This document shows, in pieces, positions 41,659-50,776 of a stretch of DNA of 64,000 nucleotides. Within the stretch, counting starts at the first letter, position 1. Each line of letters starts with the position of its first letter. Below the pieces are notes generated by a model that saw only the letters and a program-made list of their open reading frames with translations, was not told the DNA's origin and did not search any database. The position numbers and the translations under genes are program-made. Source of the stretch: Streptomyces tendae (lineage in GTDB: Bacteria; Actinomycetota; Actinomycetes; Streptomycetales; Streptomycetaceae). The DNA is taken from contig NZ_CP043959.1 in assembly GCF_008632955.1 (NCBI RefSeq), forward strand, positions 5,146,001 through 5,210,000, in the 5' to 3' direction.

Positions 41659-42471
41659 ATGAGCAAGCGGAACAGCCAGTCGGCCAAGATGGCGGCGCGT
41701 GAGCGTCTGCGCGAGGAGCGCGAGCGCCAGGCGAAGAAGGCGAAGATCAGGCGGCAGCTCGTCGTGGCCGCGTCGGTGGTCGGTGTGCTGGCCGCGGCCG
41801 GCGGCATCGGCTACGCGGTGGTCCAGGCGAACAAGCCGGACCACTGGGAGGCCGCGAAGGACGCCGAGCTCGTCAAGCCGGCCAACACCAGCGGCAAGGA
41901 CGGCACCACCGTCGTCATCGGCAAGGCCGACGCGAAGAAGACCCTGGAGCTGTACGAGGACCCGCGCTGCCCGATCTGCGCCTCCTTCGAGCAGTCGGTC
42001 GGCAAGACGATCGAGAAGGACGTCGAGGACGGCAAGTACAAGGTGCAGTTCATAGGCGCCTCGTTCCTGGACCGCAACCTCACGGGCGAGGGCTCCAAGA
42101 ACGCGCTGAGCGCCCTGGGCGCCGCGCTGGACGTCAGCCCCGAGGCGTTCCTGGCCTACAAGTCGGCCCTCTACTCGGCGGAGTTCCACCCCGAGGAGAC
42201 GGACGACAAGTTCAAGGACGACGCGTACCTGATCAAGGTCGCCGACTCGGTGGACGCCCTGAAGAACAACAAGGAGTTCCAGGCGGCCGTGAAGGACGGC
42301 ACCTACGACCGGTGGGCCCTGGAGATGTCCGACAAGTTCGACGGCAGTGACGTCCAGGGCACCCCGACGGTGAAGATGGACGGCAAGAAGCTCACCGGCT
42401 CAGACGGGGAGAACGCGCCCATGACGGTGGACGAGTTCACCGCCGCGGTCGACAAGGCGCTGAAGGGCTGA
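41659..42471 (+). CDS. Membrane-anchored DsbA-family protein 2
   Basis: A 270-residue paralogue of the protein at 11.4 kb: a basic, charged N-terminus, one membrane anchor (about 35-58) and an external thioredoxin-fold domain. The redox motif CPIC follows LYEDPR, and the cis-proline loop is QGTPT. CPIC in place of CPAC suggests a different redox potential or partner. It follows a multi-pass membrane protein and ends at a strong hairpin. Start ATG 41659 with TGGAG upstream. Confidence 0.92.
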   Translation: MSKRNSQSAKMAARERLREERERQAKKAKIRRQLVVAASVVGVLAAAGGIGYAVVQANKPDHWEAAKDAELVKPANTSGKDGTTVVIGKADAKKTLELYEDPRCPICASFEQSVGKTIEKDVEDGKYKVQFIGASFLDRNLTGEGSKNALSALGAALDVSPEAFLAYKSALYSAEFHPEETDDKFKDDAYLIKVADSVDALKNNKEFQAAVKDGTYDRWALEMSDKFDGSDVQGTPTVKMDGKKLTGSDGENAPMTVDEFTAAVDKALKG

Positions 42472-42506
42472 CGCGGCCGGCCGACGACCGGCCGACGGTA
42501 CGCCGA

Positions 42507-42541
42507 AGAGCGGGCGAACTTTTCCCGGGTTCGCCCGCTCT
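42507..42541. terminator. Hairpin terminator
   Basis: A perfect 13-bp stem AGAGCGGGCGAAC with a nine-base loop, ending the dsbA-2 transcript directly upstream of the phoD promoter. Confidence 0.85.
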
Positions 42542-42557
42542 AGCGTGTACACGTCAC

Positions 42558-42563
42558 TACCCT
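42558..42563 (+). promoter_or_regulatory. Candidate -10 element for the phoD-like gene
   Basis: TACCCT eight bases before the GTG at 42572, with no ribosome site between, consistent with a leaderless mRNA. Confidence 0.5.
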
Positions 42564-42571
42564 GTTCGGCT

Positions 42572-44254
42572 GTGACCAGTCGACACGGAACAACCGGGAC
42601 CGCCGTCTCCGCCACCGCGGACACCGCCGCCCTCGCCCCGCGCCGCCGTACGGTGGTCAAGGCCGCCGCCGCCACCGCGGCGCTGGCCGGACCGCTCGCC
42701 GCCGCGCTGCCCGCCCGCGCCGCCCAGCGGACCCCCGCCTTCCTGCACGGTGTCGCCTCCGGCGACCCGCTGCCGGACGGCGTGCTGCTGTGGACCCGGG
42801 TGACGCCCACCCCGGAGGCGACACCGGGCTCCGGCGCCGGCCCCGACACCGAGGTGCGCTGGACCGTCGCCCGGGACAGCGGGTTCACCGACGTCGTCGC
42901 GCAGGGCTCGACCCTCGCCACCGCCGCCTCCGACCACACCGTGAAGGCGGACATCCGCGGACTGCGGCCCGCCACCGACTACTGGTTCCGCTTCTCCGCC
43001 GGCGGCACCGACTCCCCCGCGGCCCGCACCCGCACGGCGCCCGCCGCCGGCACCGCCGTGGACGGCCTGCGCCTCGGGGTGGTCTCCTGCGCCAACTGGG
43101 AGGCCGGACACTTCGCGGCGTACCGCCACCTCGCGGCGCGCGGCGACCTCGACGCCTGGCTGCATCTCGGCGACTACATCTACGAGTACGGCACCGGCGA
43201 GTACGGCACCCGCGGCGCGGTCGTCCGCCCGCACTCCCCCGCCCACGAGATCGTCACCCTCGCCGACTACCGGACGCGGCACGCCCGCTACAAGACCGAC
43301 CCGGACCTCCAGGCGCTGCACGCCACGGCACCGGTCGTCGCCATCTGGGACGACCACGAGTTCGCCAACGACACCTGGTCCGGCGGCGCGGGCAACCACA
43401 CCGAGGGCGCGGAGGGCAGCTGGGCCGCCCGCCAGGCCGCCGCCAGGCAGGCCTACTTCGAGTGGATGCCGGTGCGCCCGGCGGTCGAGGGCACCACCTA
43501 CCGACGGCTGCGCTTCGGCAAGCTGGCCGACCTCTCGCTCCTCGACCTGCGCTCCTTCCGGTCCCAGCAGGTGTCCCTGGGTGACGGCGACGTCGACGAC
43601 CCCGACCGCACCCTCACCGGCCGCGCCCAGCTGGACTGGCTCAAGGCGGGGCTGTCGGCGTCCGACACCACCTGGCGGCTGGTCGGCACCTCGGTGATGA
43701 TCTCGCCGTTCTCGGTGGGCTCCCTGCCCGCGAGCCTGCTCAAGCCGCTGGCGAAGCTGCTCGGCCTGCCGCAGGAGGGACTCGCCCTCAACACCGACCA
43801 GTGGGACGGCTACACCGACGACCGGCGCGAACTCCTCGCCCACCTGCGCGCCCACGCCATCCGCAACACGGTCTTCCTCACCGGCGACATCCACATGGCG
43901 TGGGCGAACGACGTGCCGGTGAACGCGGGCACCTATCCGCTGTCGGCCTCCGCGGCCACGGAGTTCGTGGTCACCTCGGTCACCTCCGACAACCTCGACG
44001 ACATCGTGAACGCCCCCGAGGGCACGGTCTCCGCGGTCGCCGCCCCGCTGATCCGGGCCGCCAACCGGCACGTCCACTGGGTCGACACCGACCGCCACGG
44101 CTACGGGGTGCTGGACCTCACCGCCGAGCGGGCGCAGATGGACTACTACGTGCTGTCCGACCGTACGGAGGCGGACTCCGGCGCGAGGTGGGTCCGCTCC
44201 TACCGCACCCGCAGCGGCACCCAGAAGGTGGAGCGGGCCGACGCCCCCGTCTGA
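42572..44254 (+). CDS. Tat-exported PhoD-family alkaline phosphatase/phosphodiesterase
   Basis: A 560-residue secreted metallophosphoesterase. The N-terminus carries a twin-arginine motif RRRTVVKAA followed by a hydrophobic stretch and AARA-type cleavage region (PARAAQ). An N-terminal PhoD domain (GVASGDPLPDGVLLWTR) precedes the catalytic core with SCANWE, HLGDYIYEYG, WDDHEFANDTW and LTGDIHMAW, which supply the Fe/Ca ligands. PhoD enzymes release phosphate from mono- and diesters and in streptomycetes are usually phosphate-regulated. I saw no clear PHO box here. Confidence 0.93.
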   Translation: MTSRHGTTGTAVSATADTAALAPRRRTVVKAAAATAALAGPLAAALPARAAQRTPAFLHGVASGDPLPDGVLLWTRVTPTPEATPGSGAGPDTEVRWTVARDSGFTDVVAQGSTLATAASDHTVKADIRGLRPATDYWFRFSAGGTDSPAARTRTAPAAGTAVDGLRLGVVSCANWEAGHFAAYRHLAARGDLDAWLHLGDYIYEYGTGEYGTRGAVVRPHSPAHEIVTLADYRTRHARYKTDPDLQALHATAPVVAIWDDHEFANDTWSGGAGNHTEGAEGSWAARQAAARQAYFEWMPVRPAVEGTTYRRLRFGKLADLSLLDLRSFRSQQVSLGDGDVDDPDRTLTGRAQLDWLKAGLSASDTTWRLVGTSVMISPFSVGSLPASLLKPLAKLLGLPQEGLALNTDQWDGYTDDRRELLAHLRAHAIRNTVFLTGDIHMAWANDVPVNAGTYPLSASAATEFVVTSVTSDNLDDIVNAPEGTVSAVAAPLIRAANRHVHWVDTDRHGYGVLDLTAERAQMDYYVLSDRTEADSGARWVRSYRTRSGTQKVERADAPV

Positions 44255-44256
44255 CG

Positions 44257-44279
44257 GCCCGCGGACTCCCCGCGGGGCT
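44257..44279. terminator. Weak hairpin between convergent genes
   Basis: GCCCGCGG and CCGCGGGGC pair with one bulge, between the phoD-like and dienelactone-hydrolase genes. Confidence 0.45.
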
Positions 44280-44291
44280 CAGTCCGCGTCC

Positions 44292-44873
44292 TTACGCCAG
44301 CGAGTCGAGGAAGCCGAGGGCCACCCGCCAGGTGGCCTCGGCCGCCTCCTCGTCGTGGTCGGGCAGGTCGGGGTCGGTGTAGAGGTGGCCGGCGCCCGCG
44401 TACCGGTACACCTCCACGTCGGCCCCCGTCCGGCCCATCCGCAGATACCAGGCGGTGAGCCAGTCGTCCGTCTCGAACGGGTCGGGCTCGGCGACGTGCA
44501 GCTGCACCGGCAGCCCGTCGGCCGTCGCGTTCTCCGCGATGTCGGAGGTGCCGTGCAGAAGCAGCAGACCGCGCGCCTTGTCGTCGCCCAGGGCCAGCGT
44601 CTGCGCCACCGAGGCACCGAAGGAGAACCCGGCGTACACCAGGCCCCGCTCCGAGTAGGGGGCGGCCGCCAGGACGGCCCGCCTCAGCAGCTCGTCCTTC
44701 CCGGTCTCCTCCCGGTACGCCATGCCCTCCTCGACCGTGTCGAAGGTGTGTCCCTCGAAGAGATCGGGCGTCCACACCTCGTGTCCGGCCGCGCGCAGCC
44801 GGTCCGCGGCCCGGCGCACCGCGGGACGCAGCCCGTAGGTCGAGTGAAAGAGCATGATGTTCATGCGGTCCAT
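44292..44873 (-). CDS. Dienelactone hydrolase family protein
   Basis: A 193-residue alpha/beta-hydrolase of the dienelactone hydrolase family. The nucleophile elbow reads GFSFGAS, with serine where classical dienelactone hydrolases have cysteine (GFCFG). The catalytic Asp is likely in EPDPFETDDW and the His in AGHLYTD. A start at ATG 44873 or at the third in-frame codon after it (44864) are both possible. The substrate is unknown; many such proteins are general esterases. Confidence 0.87.
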   Translation of the reverse strand: MDRMNIMLFHSTYGLRPAVRRAADRLRAAGHEVWTPDLFEGHTFDTVEEGMAYREETGKDELLRRAVLAAAPYSERGLVYAGFSFGASVAQTLALGDDKARGLLLLHGTSDIAENATADGLPVQLHVAEPDPFETDDWLTAWYLRMGRTGADVEVYRYAGAGHLYTDPDLPDHDEEAAEATWRVALGFLDSLA

Positions 44874-44959
44874 GGTGCCAGCAGGGTGTGACGGAGCCCT
44901 CGGGCGGCACTACCCGGGAACGGACGGAAGTCACATGTTCATGCCCCGTCCCGGCCGGT

Positions 44960-44965
44960 TAGGTT
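44960..44965 (+). promoter_or_regulatory. Candidate -10 element for the mscS gene
   Basis: TAGGTT seven bases before the ATG at 44973; no ribosome site is visible, consistent with a leaderless transcript. Confidence 0.5.
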
Positions 44966-44972
44966 CGGTGGC

Positions 44973-46130
44973 ATGGATGACGTGCTGCGCCCGCTGATCG
45001 TGGTGGGCGGTTCGGTGGTGCTGACGCTGCTGCTCGGCTGGGCCACCGACCTGCTGCTGCGCAAGGCCGACGAACGCCACCACGAGACACCGCTGTGGGG
45101 CCTGCTGCGCCGGGGCCGGATCCCCTACCAGCTGCTGCTCTGCGCCGCCCTGCTGAGAGGCTCCTACGACGAGACACGGCTGCTGACCTCCCACCAGGTC
45201 GGGGTGGGCCGGACCCTGACCCTGGTGCTGATCGGGTCGGCGGCCTGGCTGACGATCCGGATCGCCGTCGCGGTCGTGGAGACCTCGTACACCCGGTACG
45301 CCAGCAACCACCGGGAGCGCGACCCGGCCCGGGTGCGCCGGGTGCGCACCCAGGTGACGCTGATCCGCCGGGTCGTGTCGGCGGTGGTGGGCGTGGTCGC
45401 CGTGGCCTCGATGCTGCTGACGTTCCCCGCGATGCGGGCGGCCGGGGCCTCGCTGCTGGCGTCGGCCGGCATCCTCGGCATCGTCGCCGGCGTGGCCGCC
45501 CAGTCGACGCTGGGCAACATGTTCGCCGGGCTGCAGATCGCCTTCGGCGACATGGTGCGCATCGGCGACACGGTCGTGGTGGACGGCGAGTGGGGCACGG
45601 TGGAGGAGATCACGCTGACCTTCCTGACCGTGCGTACCTGGGACGAGCGCCGGATCACCATGCCGGTGTCGTACTTCACCTCCAAGCCGTTCGAGAACTG
45701 GTCGCGCGGGACGCCGCAGATGACCGGCACCGTGTTCTGGCACGTCGACCACAGCGCCCCGCTGGACGCCATGCGCGAGAGGCTGCGCGACATCCTGCGG
45801 GAGTGCCCGGCCTGGGACGGCCGCGCCTACAACCTGACCGTCACGGACAGCACCCCGAGCACCATGGAGGTGCGGGCGCTGGTGACGGCCAAGGACGCGG
45901 ACGACATCTGGACGGTCCGGGTCGCGGTCCGCGAGCAGATGATGCGCTTCCTGGCCGACGAGCATCCCTACGCGCTGCCCCGGGTCAACACCGCCGACGC
46001 GGTGGTGCCGCCCGGCTCCGGCGGCCGTTCGCCCGAGGGCCACGTGCCCGGCGACCGTGCCCCCCGCGACCGCGTGCCCGACGGCATACCGGCGGCGCGC
46101 CGGATGCACAGCCACCCCAGGCAGCGCTGA
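44973..46130 (+). CDS. MscS-family mechanosensitive channel
   Basis: A 385-residue small-conductance channel protein. Four predicted membrane segments end in the pore-lining helix ASAGILGIVAGVAAQSTLGNMFAGLQIAF, the MscS hallmark. The beta domain GDMVRIGDTVVVDGEWGTVEEITLTFLTVRTWD and the C-terminal alpha/beta domain follow. A disordered Pro/Arg-rich tail of about 45 residues ends the protein. It should release solutes at hypo-osmotic shock. It converges on the SDR gene seven bases away. Confidence 0.94.
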   Translation: MDDVLRPLIVVGGSVVLTLLLGWATDLLLRKADERHHETPLWGLLRRGRIPYQLLLCAALLRGSYDETRLLTSHQVGVGRTLTLVLIGSAAWLTIRIAVAVVETSYTRYASNHRERDPARVRRVRTQVTLIRRVVSAVVGVVAVASMLLTFPAMRAAGASLLASAGILGIVAGVAAQSTLGNMFAGLQIAFGDMVRIGDTVVVDGEWGTVEEITLTFLTVRTWDERRITMPVSYFTSKPFENWSRGTPQMTGTVFWHVDHSAPLDAMRERLRDILRECPAWDGRAYNLTVTDSTPSTMEVRALVTAKDADDIWTVRVAVREQMMRFLADEHPYALPRVNTADAVVPPGSGGRSPEGHVPGDRAPRDRVPDGIPAARRMHSHPRQR

Positions 46131-46137
46131 GCGGCGC

Positions 46138-46881
46138 TCAGAGGCCGCGCTCGGCGCCGCCGTTGACCTGGACGACCTGCGAGGTGATGTGTCCGGCGCC
46201 GGGCGAGGCGAGCCAGTGCAGGGTCGCCGCGACGTCACCGGGCCGTCCCGCGCGCCGGTTCGACGTCTCGGCGACGAGCGCCGCCCGCCGTTCCTCGTCC
46301 AGGCCGTCGCCGCCGAAGAACGCCGTGTCCTCGATGTAGCCGGGCGCGACCACGTTCACCGTGATGCCGTGCGGCCCCAGCTCCCGGGCCAGGGCGTGCG
46401 CGTACGGGTGCAGGCCGGCCTTGGCCGCCGCGTACGACACCCGCCCGGAGCCGCGCCGGGCGGCGATGGAGCTGAGGAAGAGCACCCGGCCGCCGGGCAC
46501 GGCGAGCCGGTTGCGCAGCGCCTCGGTGAGCAGCACGGCGGTCAGCACGTTGAGCCGGAAGTTGACCGTCCAGTCTCGGGCGACGGCGTCGAGCGGGTCG
46601 TCGGCGCCCACCGGCGGTTCGAGCAGCCCGTTGCCTCCGGCGGAGTGGATCAGGACGTCCACGGCTCCGAACTCGCGGCCCACGAAGCCGGACACGCCCC
46701 GTACGGCCTCGGGGTCGGCCAGGTCGGCGGCGTAGGTCAGGGCGCCGGGCACCTGGGCCCGCTCCAGGACGTCACCGCGCCGCCCGAGCAGCAGGACCCG
46801 GTCACCGTCGGCGGCGAACACCTGCGCGGTGGCGAGCCCGATCCCGGTGCCGCCGCCGCTGATCACAACATTGCGCGTCAT
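46138..46881 (-). CDS. Short-chain dehydrogenase/reductase
   Basis: A 247-residue classical SDR with nucleotide-binding GGGTGIG, SAGG in place of NNAG, catalytic Ser in LFLSSIAA and YAAAK. The C-terminus ITSQVVQVNGGAERGL is FabG-like. The cofactor and substrate are not determinable. The LLGRR after strand two would favour NADP(H). It lies downstream of the antiporter gene on the same strand with a 50-base gap. Confidence 0.92.
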   Translation of the reverse strand: MTRNVVISGGGTGIGLATAQVFAADGDRVLLLGRRGDVLERAQVPGALTYAADLADPEAVRGVSGFVGREFGAVDVLIHSAGGNGLLEPPVGADDPLDAVARDWTVNFRLNVLTAVLLTEALRNRLAVPGGRVLFLSSIAARRGSGRVSYAAAKAGLHPYAHALARELGPHGITVNVVAPGYIEDTAFFGGDGLDEERRAALVAETSNRRAGRPGDVAATLHWLASPGAGHITSQVVQVNGGAERGL

Positions 46882-46931
46882 GCCCCGACCCTACGAAGCG
46901 AAGGCCTGGGACGGCGGCAACGCGGCGGCGC

Positions 46932-48518
46932 TCAGCGCAGACTGCGCACGTCCAGATGGCGCAGCACCCGGTCCACCACCTCGGGATCGGCACCCGGCTC
47001 GCTGCGCGCGCTCAGCACCTCGTGCCGGGCGGCGCTCAGCATCTCGTGCTCGATGCGCCGGACCCGTTTCAGCCGTTTGGCCCGCTGCCGGGTCGCCTCC
47101 CGCCGTTCGTCGTCCGCCATGTCGGGGCTGATCCGCACCCCCAGGTCGAACGCCCTGCGCAGCAGTTGCTCGGACAGCTCCTCCGGCAGGTCCTCGACGT
47201 CCTCGATCTCCCGCAGCCTGCGCTTGGCGGCCTTCGCCACCCGGACGGCGAGCCTGCGCTCCATCTCCTTCTCGTGCCCGGTGTCCCCGCGCACCCCGAG
47301 CTTGCCCACCAGCCACGGCAGGGTGAGTCCCTGCACCAGCAGGGTCCCCAGCACCACGCCGAACGCCATGAAGATGATCTCGGGCCGGGCGGGGAAGTCG
47401 GCTCCGGAGTCGGTCTCCAGCGGGATGGCGAGGGCCAGCGCGACGGATGCCACCCCGCGCATCCCGGACCACCACATCACCACGGTCTCGCGCCAGCTCA
47501 GCGGGATGTCCTCGCCGACGTCCCGCTCGGTGTGCATCCGCTTGGTCAGCCAGGTCGCCGGCAGCAGCCAGGCCAGCCGGACCAGGACGACGACACCGAC
47601 GACCGCCGCCGACCAGCCGAGCAGCTCGGCCCAGTGGCCGGACGCGGTCTCCACCGCGTTGTGCAGTTCCAGGCCGACCAGCCCGAACGCCACCCCGGTG
47701 ACGAGGGTGTCCACGATGTCCCAGAAGGTGTGTCCGGCGAGCCGGGCCATGACGTCGTCGGCGTCGGTGGCGTACTCCACCAGGAACAGCGCGGTGACGA
47801 GCACCCCGAGGACGCCCGAGCCGTGCAGCTCCTCGGCGAGGACGTACGCGGCGAACGGCACCAGCAGGGTCAGGGCGACCTGCAGGGTCGGGTCGCCGAG
47901 CAGGTCCATCGCCTTGTTGGTGGCCCAGCCGAGCACCAGCCCGACGGCGACCGCCACCACCGCCGACAGCACCAGGTCGAGCCCGGCCGACCAGGGCGAG
48001 AAGGTGCCGCTCACGGCTGCGGCCACGGCCACGTGGTAGAGCACGATGGCCGTGACGTCGTTGAACAGCCCCTCGCCCTCCAGGATCGACACCAGGCGGC
48101 GCGGCAGCCCCAGCTTGCCCGCGACGGCGGTCGCCGCGACCGGGTCGGGCGGGGCGACCAGCGCGCCGAGGGCGACGGCGGCGGCCAGCGGCAGCCCGGG
48201 CACGATCGCGTGGGCGACGACGGCGACGCAGAAGGTGGTGACGAAGACCAGCGCCACGGCCAGCAGCAGGATCGGCCGGACGTTCGCCGCGAACTGCCGC
48301 CAGGAGGTGCGGCGCACGGCGGCGTAGAGCAGGGGCGGCAGCAGCAGCGGCAGGATCAGTTCGGGCGGGACGTCGACGTTCGGCACGAAGTTCAGCAGCG
48401 CCAGCACGATCCCGAACACCGTCATCAGCACCGGCGCCGGCAGTTTCAGCCGCTCTCCCACGGGGACGCTCACCACCGCCCCGAGCAACAGGGCGAACAG
48501 CAGGGCCAGCTGATCCAC
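46932..48518 (-). CDS. CPA1-family Na+/H+ antiporter
   Basis: A 528-residue NhaP-type exchanger. About twelve membrane segments are predicted, with the ion-binding GEGLFNDVTAIV and the conserved LVAPPDPVAA and WSGMRGVASVALALAIP. A charged cytoplasmic tail (about residues 410-528, with coiled-coil character) follows. Two in-frame GTGs are possible; I chose 48518 because GGGAG is eight bases upstream, whereas it is too close to 48524. Ion selectivity (Na+ or K+) cannot be read. Confidence 0.93.
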   Translation of the reverse strand: MDQLALLFALLLGAVVSVPVGERLKLPAPVLMTVFGIVLALLNFVPNVDVPPELILPLLLPPLLYAAVRRTSWRQFAANVRPILLLAVALVFVTTFCVAVVAHAIVPGLPLAAAVALGALVAPPDPVAATAVAGKLGLPRRLVSILEGEGLFNDVTAIVLYHVAVAAAVSGTFSPWSAGLDLVLSAVVAVAVGLVLGWATNKAMDLLGDPTLQVALTLLVPFAAYVLAEELHGSGVLGVLVTALFLVEYATDADDVMARLAGHTFWDIVDTLVTGVAFGLVGLELHNAVETASGHWAELLGWSAAVVGVVVLVRLAWLLPATWLTKRMHTERDVGEDIPLSWRETVVMWWSGMRGVASVALALAIPLETDSGADFPARPEIIFMAFGVVLGTLLVQGLTLPWLVGKLGVRGDTGHEKEMERRLAVRVAKAAKRRLREIEDVEDLPEELSEQLLRRAFDLGVRISPDMADDERREATRQRAKRLKRVRRIEHEMLSAARHEVLSARSEPGADPEVVDRVLRHLDVRSLR

Positions 48519-48604
48519 GGTCACCGCTCCCGGGAGGTCGACGGTCGGTCGGTGATCTCCAGCGTGCCATGCCCGCCACCACCGGCGCGGTCACCGGCGA
48601 CCGG

Positions 48605-49072
48605 CTACAGCGCGCGCCGCATGGCCCGGTGCGGCATGCCGGCGTCGGGGAACTCGGGCCCGTAGGCCTCGTAGCCGAGACGCTCGTAGAAGCCGAGGGC
48701 GTGGGTCTGGGCGTGCAGGTCGACGGCGGTGAGGCCGCGGTCCCGCGCCGCCTGCTCGACGGCCCGCACGAGTGCCGCGCCGACCCCGAGCCTGCGCGCC
48801 CGCCGCAGGACCGCGAGCCGGCCGAGGGAGCCTACGGACGGGTCGCCGGCCGTCTTCGCCGCGGCGGCGGGGCCGTGCAGCAGGCGTCCGGTGCCGAGCG
48901 GGGTGCCGTCGTCCGCGACGGCGAGCACATGCACGGCGTCCGCGTCGTGGGCGTCGTACTCGATGTCCTCGGGCACGCCCTGCTCGGCGACGAAGACCTC
49001 CTTGCGGACCGCGAAGCAGGCCTCACGGTCGGCGGGGTCCTTGGCCACCCGTACCGTGACGGCGGGGCTCAT
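48605..49072 (-). CDS. GNAT-family acetyltransferase (ElaA-like)
   Basis: A 155-residue GNAT. CFAVRKEVFVAEQGVPEDIEYDAHD at the N-terminus resembles the ElaA subgroup. RLAVLRRARRLGVGAALV is the acetyl-CoA-binding motif A, and LHAQTHALGFYERLGY motif B. ATG 49072 overlaps the rluD stop (ATGA), so the two are probably translated together. Acceptor unknown. Confidence 0.92.
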   Translation of the reverse strand: MSPAVTVRVAKDPADREACFAVRKEVFVAEQGVPEDIEYDAHDADAVHVLAVADDGTPLGTGRLLHGPAAAAKTAGDPSVGSLGRLAVLRRARRLGVGAALVRAVEQAARDRGLTAVDLHAQTHALGFYERLGYEAYGPEFPDAGMPHRAMRRAL

Positions 49073-50010
49073 GCGTAGGTCTCCTCGCGGACCTGGTCGA
49101 GCGCCTGCTGCAGGTCCTCGGGGTAGTCGCAGGAGAACTCGGCCCACCGGCCGTCGCCGGGGTGCTCGAAGCCGAGGCGCACCGCGTGCAGCCACTGGCG
49201 GGTGAGGCCGAGCCGCTTGGCGAGGGTGGGGTCGGCGCCGTAGGTCAGGTCGCCGACGCAGGGGTGGCGGTGGGCGGCCATGTGCACGCGGATCTGGTGG
49301 GTGCGGCCGGTCTCCAGCTTGACGTCGAGCAGGGACGCGGCGCGGAAGGCCTCGATCAGGTCGTAGTGCGTGACCGACGGCTTGCCCTCGGCGGTGACCG
49401 CCCACTTGTAGTCGTGCTGCGGGTGGCGTCCGATCGGCGCGTCGATGGTGCCGCTGGTGGGGTCGGGGTGGCCCTGGACCAGGGTGTGGTAGCGCTTGTC
49501 GACCGTGCGCTCCTTGAACTGGCGCTTCAGGGACGTGTACGCGTACTCGGACTTGGCGACCACCATCAGGCCGGAGGTTCCGACGTCGAGGCGGTGCACG
49601 ATGCCCTGGCGCTCGGCGGCGCCGGAGGTCGAGATGCGGTACCCGGCGGCGGCGAGCCCGCCGATCACGGTGGGGCCGGTCCAGCCCGGGAGGGTGGCCG
49701 CGACCCCGACGGGCTTGACGATCACGACCACGTCGTCGTCGTCGTGGACGATCTCCATGCCCTCGACCGGCTCGGCGACCACCTGCACCGGGGCGGGCGC
49801 CTGCGGCATCTCCACCTCGAGCCAGGCACCGCCGCTGACCCGCTCGGACTTGCCGACCACCGACCCGTCGACCGTGACCTTCCCCGCGGCGGCGAGCTCG
49901 GCGGCCTTGGTGCGGGAGAAGCCGAACATGCGGGAGATGGCGGCGTCGACGCGCTCGCCCTCCAGGCCGTCGGGCACGGGCAGGGTGCGGATCTCGGGAA
50001 TCGTGCTCAC
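49069..50010 (-). CDS. rluD: RluD-family 23S rRNA pseudouridine synthase
   Basis: A 313-residue RluA/RluD-type enzyme. An S4 RNA-binding domain (RVDAAISRMFGFSRTKAAELAAAGKVTVDG) precedes the catalytic domain with GIVHRLDVGTSGLMVV, whose Asp is the nucleophile, and GRTHQIRVHMA. RluD acts on helix 69 of 23S rRNA in E. coli. The GTG start at 50010 has a TACT-type hexamer six bases upstream and no ribosome site. It lies 57 bases after lspA. Confidence 0.93.
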   Translation of the reverse strand: MSTIPEIRTLPVPDGLEGERVDAAISRMFGFSRTKAAELAAAGKVTVDGSVVGKSERVSGGAWLEVEMPQAPAPVQVVAEPVEGMEIVHDDDDVVVIVKPVGVAATLPGWTGPTVIGGLAAAGYRISTSGAAERQGIVHRLDVGTSGLMVVAKSEYAYTSLKRQFKERTVDKRYHTLVQGHPDPTSGTIDAPIGRHPQHDYKWAVTAEGKPSVTHYDLIEAFRAASLLDVKLETGRTHQIRVHMAAHRHPCVGDLTYGADPTLAKRLGLTRQWLHAVRLGFEHPGDGRWAEFSCDYPEDLQQALDQVREETYA

Positions 50011-50066
50011 CCGTCGAGTATGCCGGACGGCTCCGGTACTCCCGTACGGCAGGGAGTACCGGGGCC

Positions 50067-50711
50067 TCAGTCCTTGTGGACGGTGCCGTCCGGGTCGAGG
50101 CCCCGGAAGGACAGCAGCACGATGAGGATGCCGCCGCACACGATCGCCGAGTCGGCCAGGTTGAACACCGCGAAGTGCTTGGGCGCGATGAAGTCGACGA
50201 CCGCGCCCTTGAAGACGCCCGGCGAGCGGAAGATCCGGTCGGTAAGGTTGCCGAGGGCGCCGCCCAGCAGCAGGCCGAGCGCGATGGCCCAGGGCAGGCT
50301 GTAGAGCTTGCGGGCGAGACGGATGATCACCACGATCACGGCGGCGGCGATCACCGTGAAGATCACGGTGAAGGCCTCGCCGAAGCCGAAGGCCGCGCCC
50401 GCGTTGCGGATCGCCTCGAAGCGCAGCCAGTCACCGATGATCTCGACCGGCTCGTGGTGCTCCAGTTCGGCCACCACGATCATCTTGCTGACCAGGTCGA
50501 GGAGGTAGGCGACGACGGCGACGGCGAACAGCACGGCGATCCGCCGCTTGCCGCGGGGCCGCCCGGTCTCCGCCGCCGTCCCGTCGGTACCGGCCGGCTC
50601 CTGCCCGCCGCGGTCCGGACGGACCTGGTCCCGCCGCTCGTCCCGGTCCTGCCCGTCCCGGTCCGCGTCCGGGGTGTCCGGCGTACCGATGATGCGCTCC
50701 GCCTCTGCCAC
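50067..50711 (-). CDS. lspA: Lipoprotein signal peptidase (signal peptidase II)
   Basis: A 214-residue aspartic membrane protease that removes the signal peptide from diacylated prolipoproteins. Four membrane segments are present. Conserved motifs are NAGAAFGFG, GNLTDR with the first catalytic Asp, and VFNLADSAI with the second. The 55-residue hydrophilic, Asp/Arg-rich N-terminus is longer than in E. coli. It acts after Lgt (10.3 kb). Confidence 0.96.
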   Translation of the reverse strand: MAEAERIIGTPDTPDADRDGQDRDERRDQVRPDRGGQEPAGTDGTAAETGRPRGKRRIAVLFAVAVVAYLLDLVSKMIVVAELEHHEPVEIIGDWLRFEAIRNAGAAFGFGEAFTVIFTVIAAAVIVVIIRLARKLYSLPWAIALGLLLGGALGNLTDRIFRSPGVFKGAVVDFIAPKHFAVFNLADSAIVCGGILIVLLSFRGLDPDGTVHKD

Positions 50712-50776
50712 GTGAGTCCCTCAGCCTAGGTCCTTGACTGAGGACGAGGGTACGGCACGGCCTGCGCGGCCGCCCT

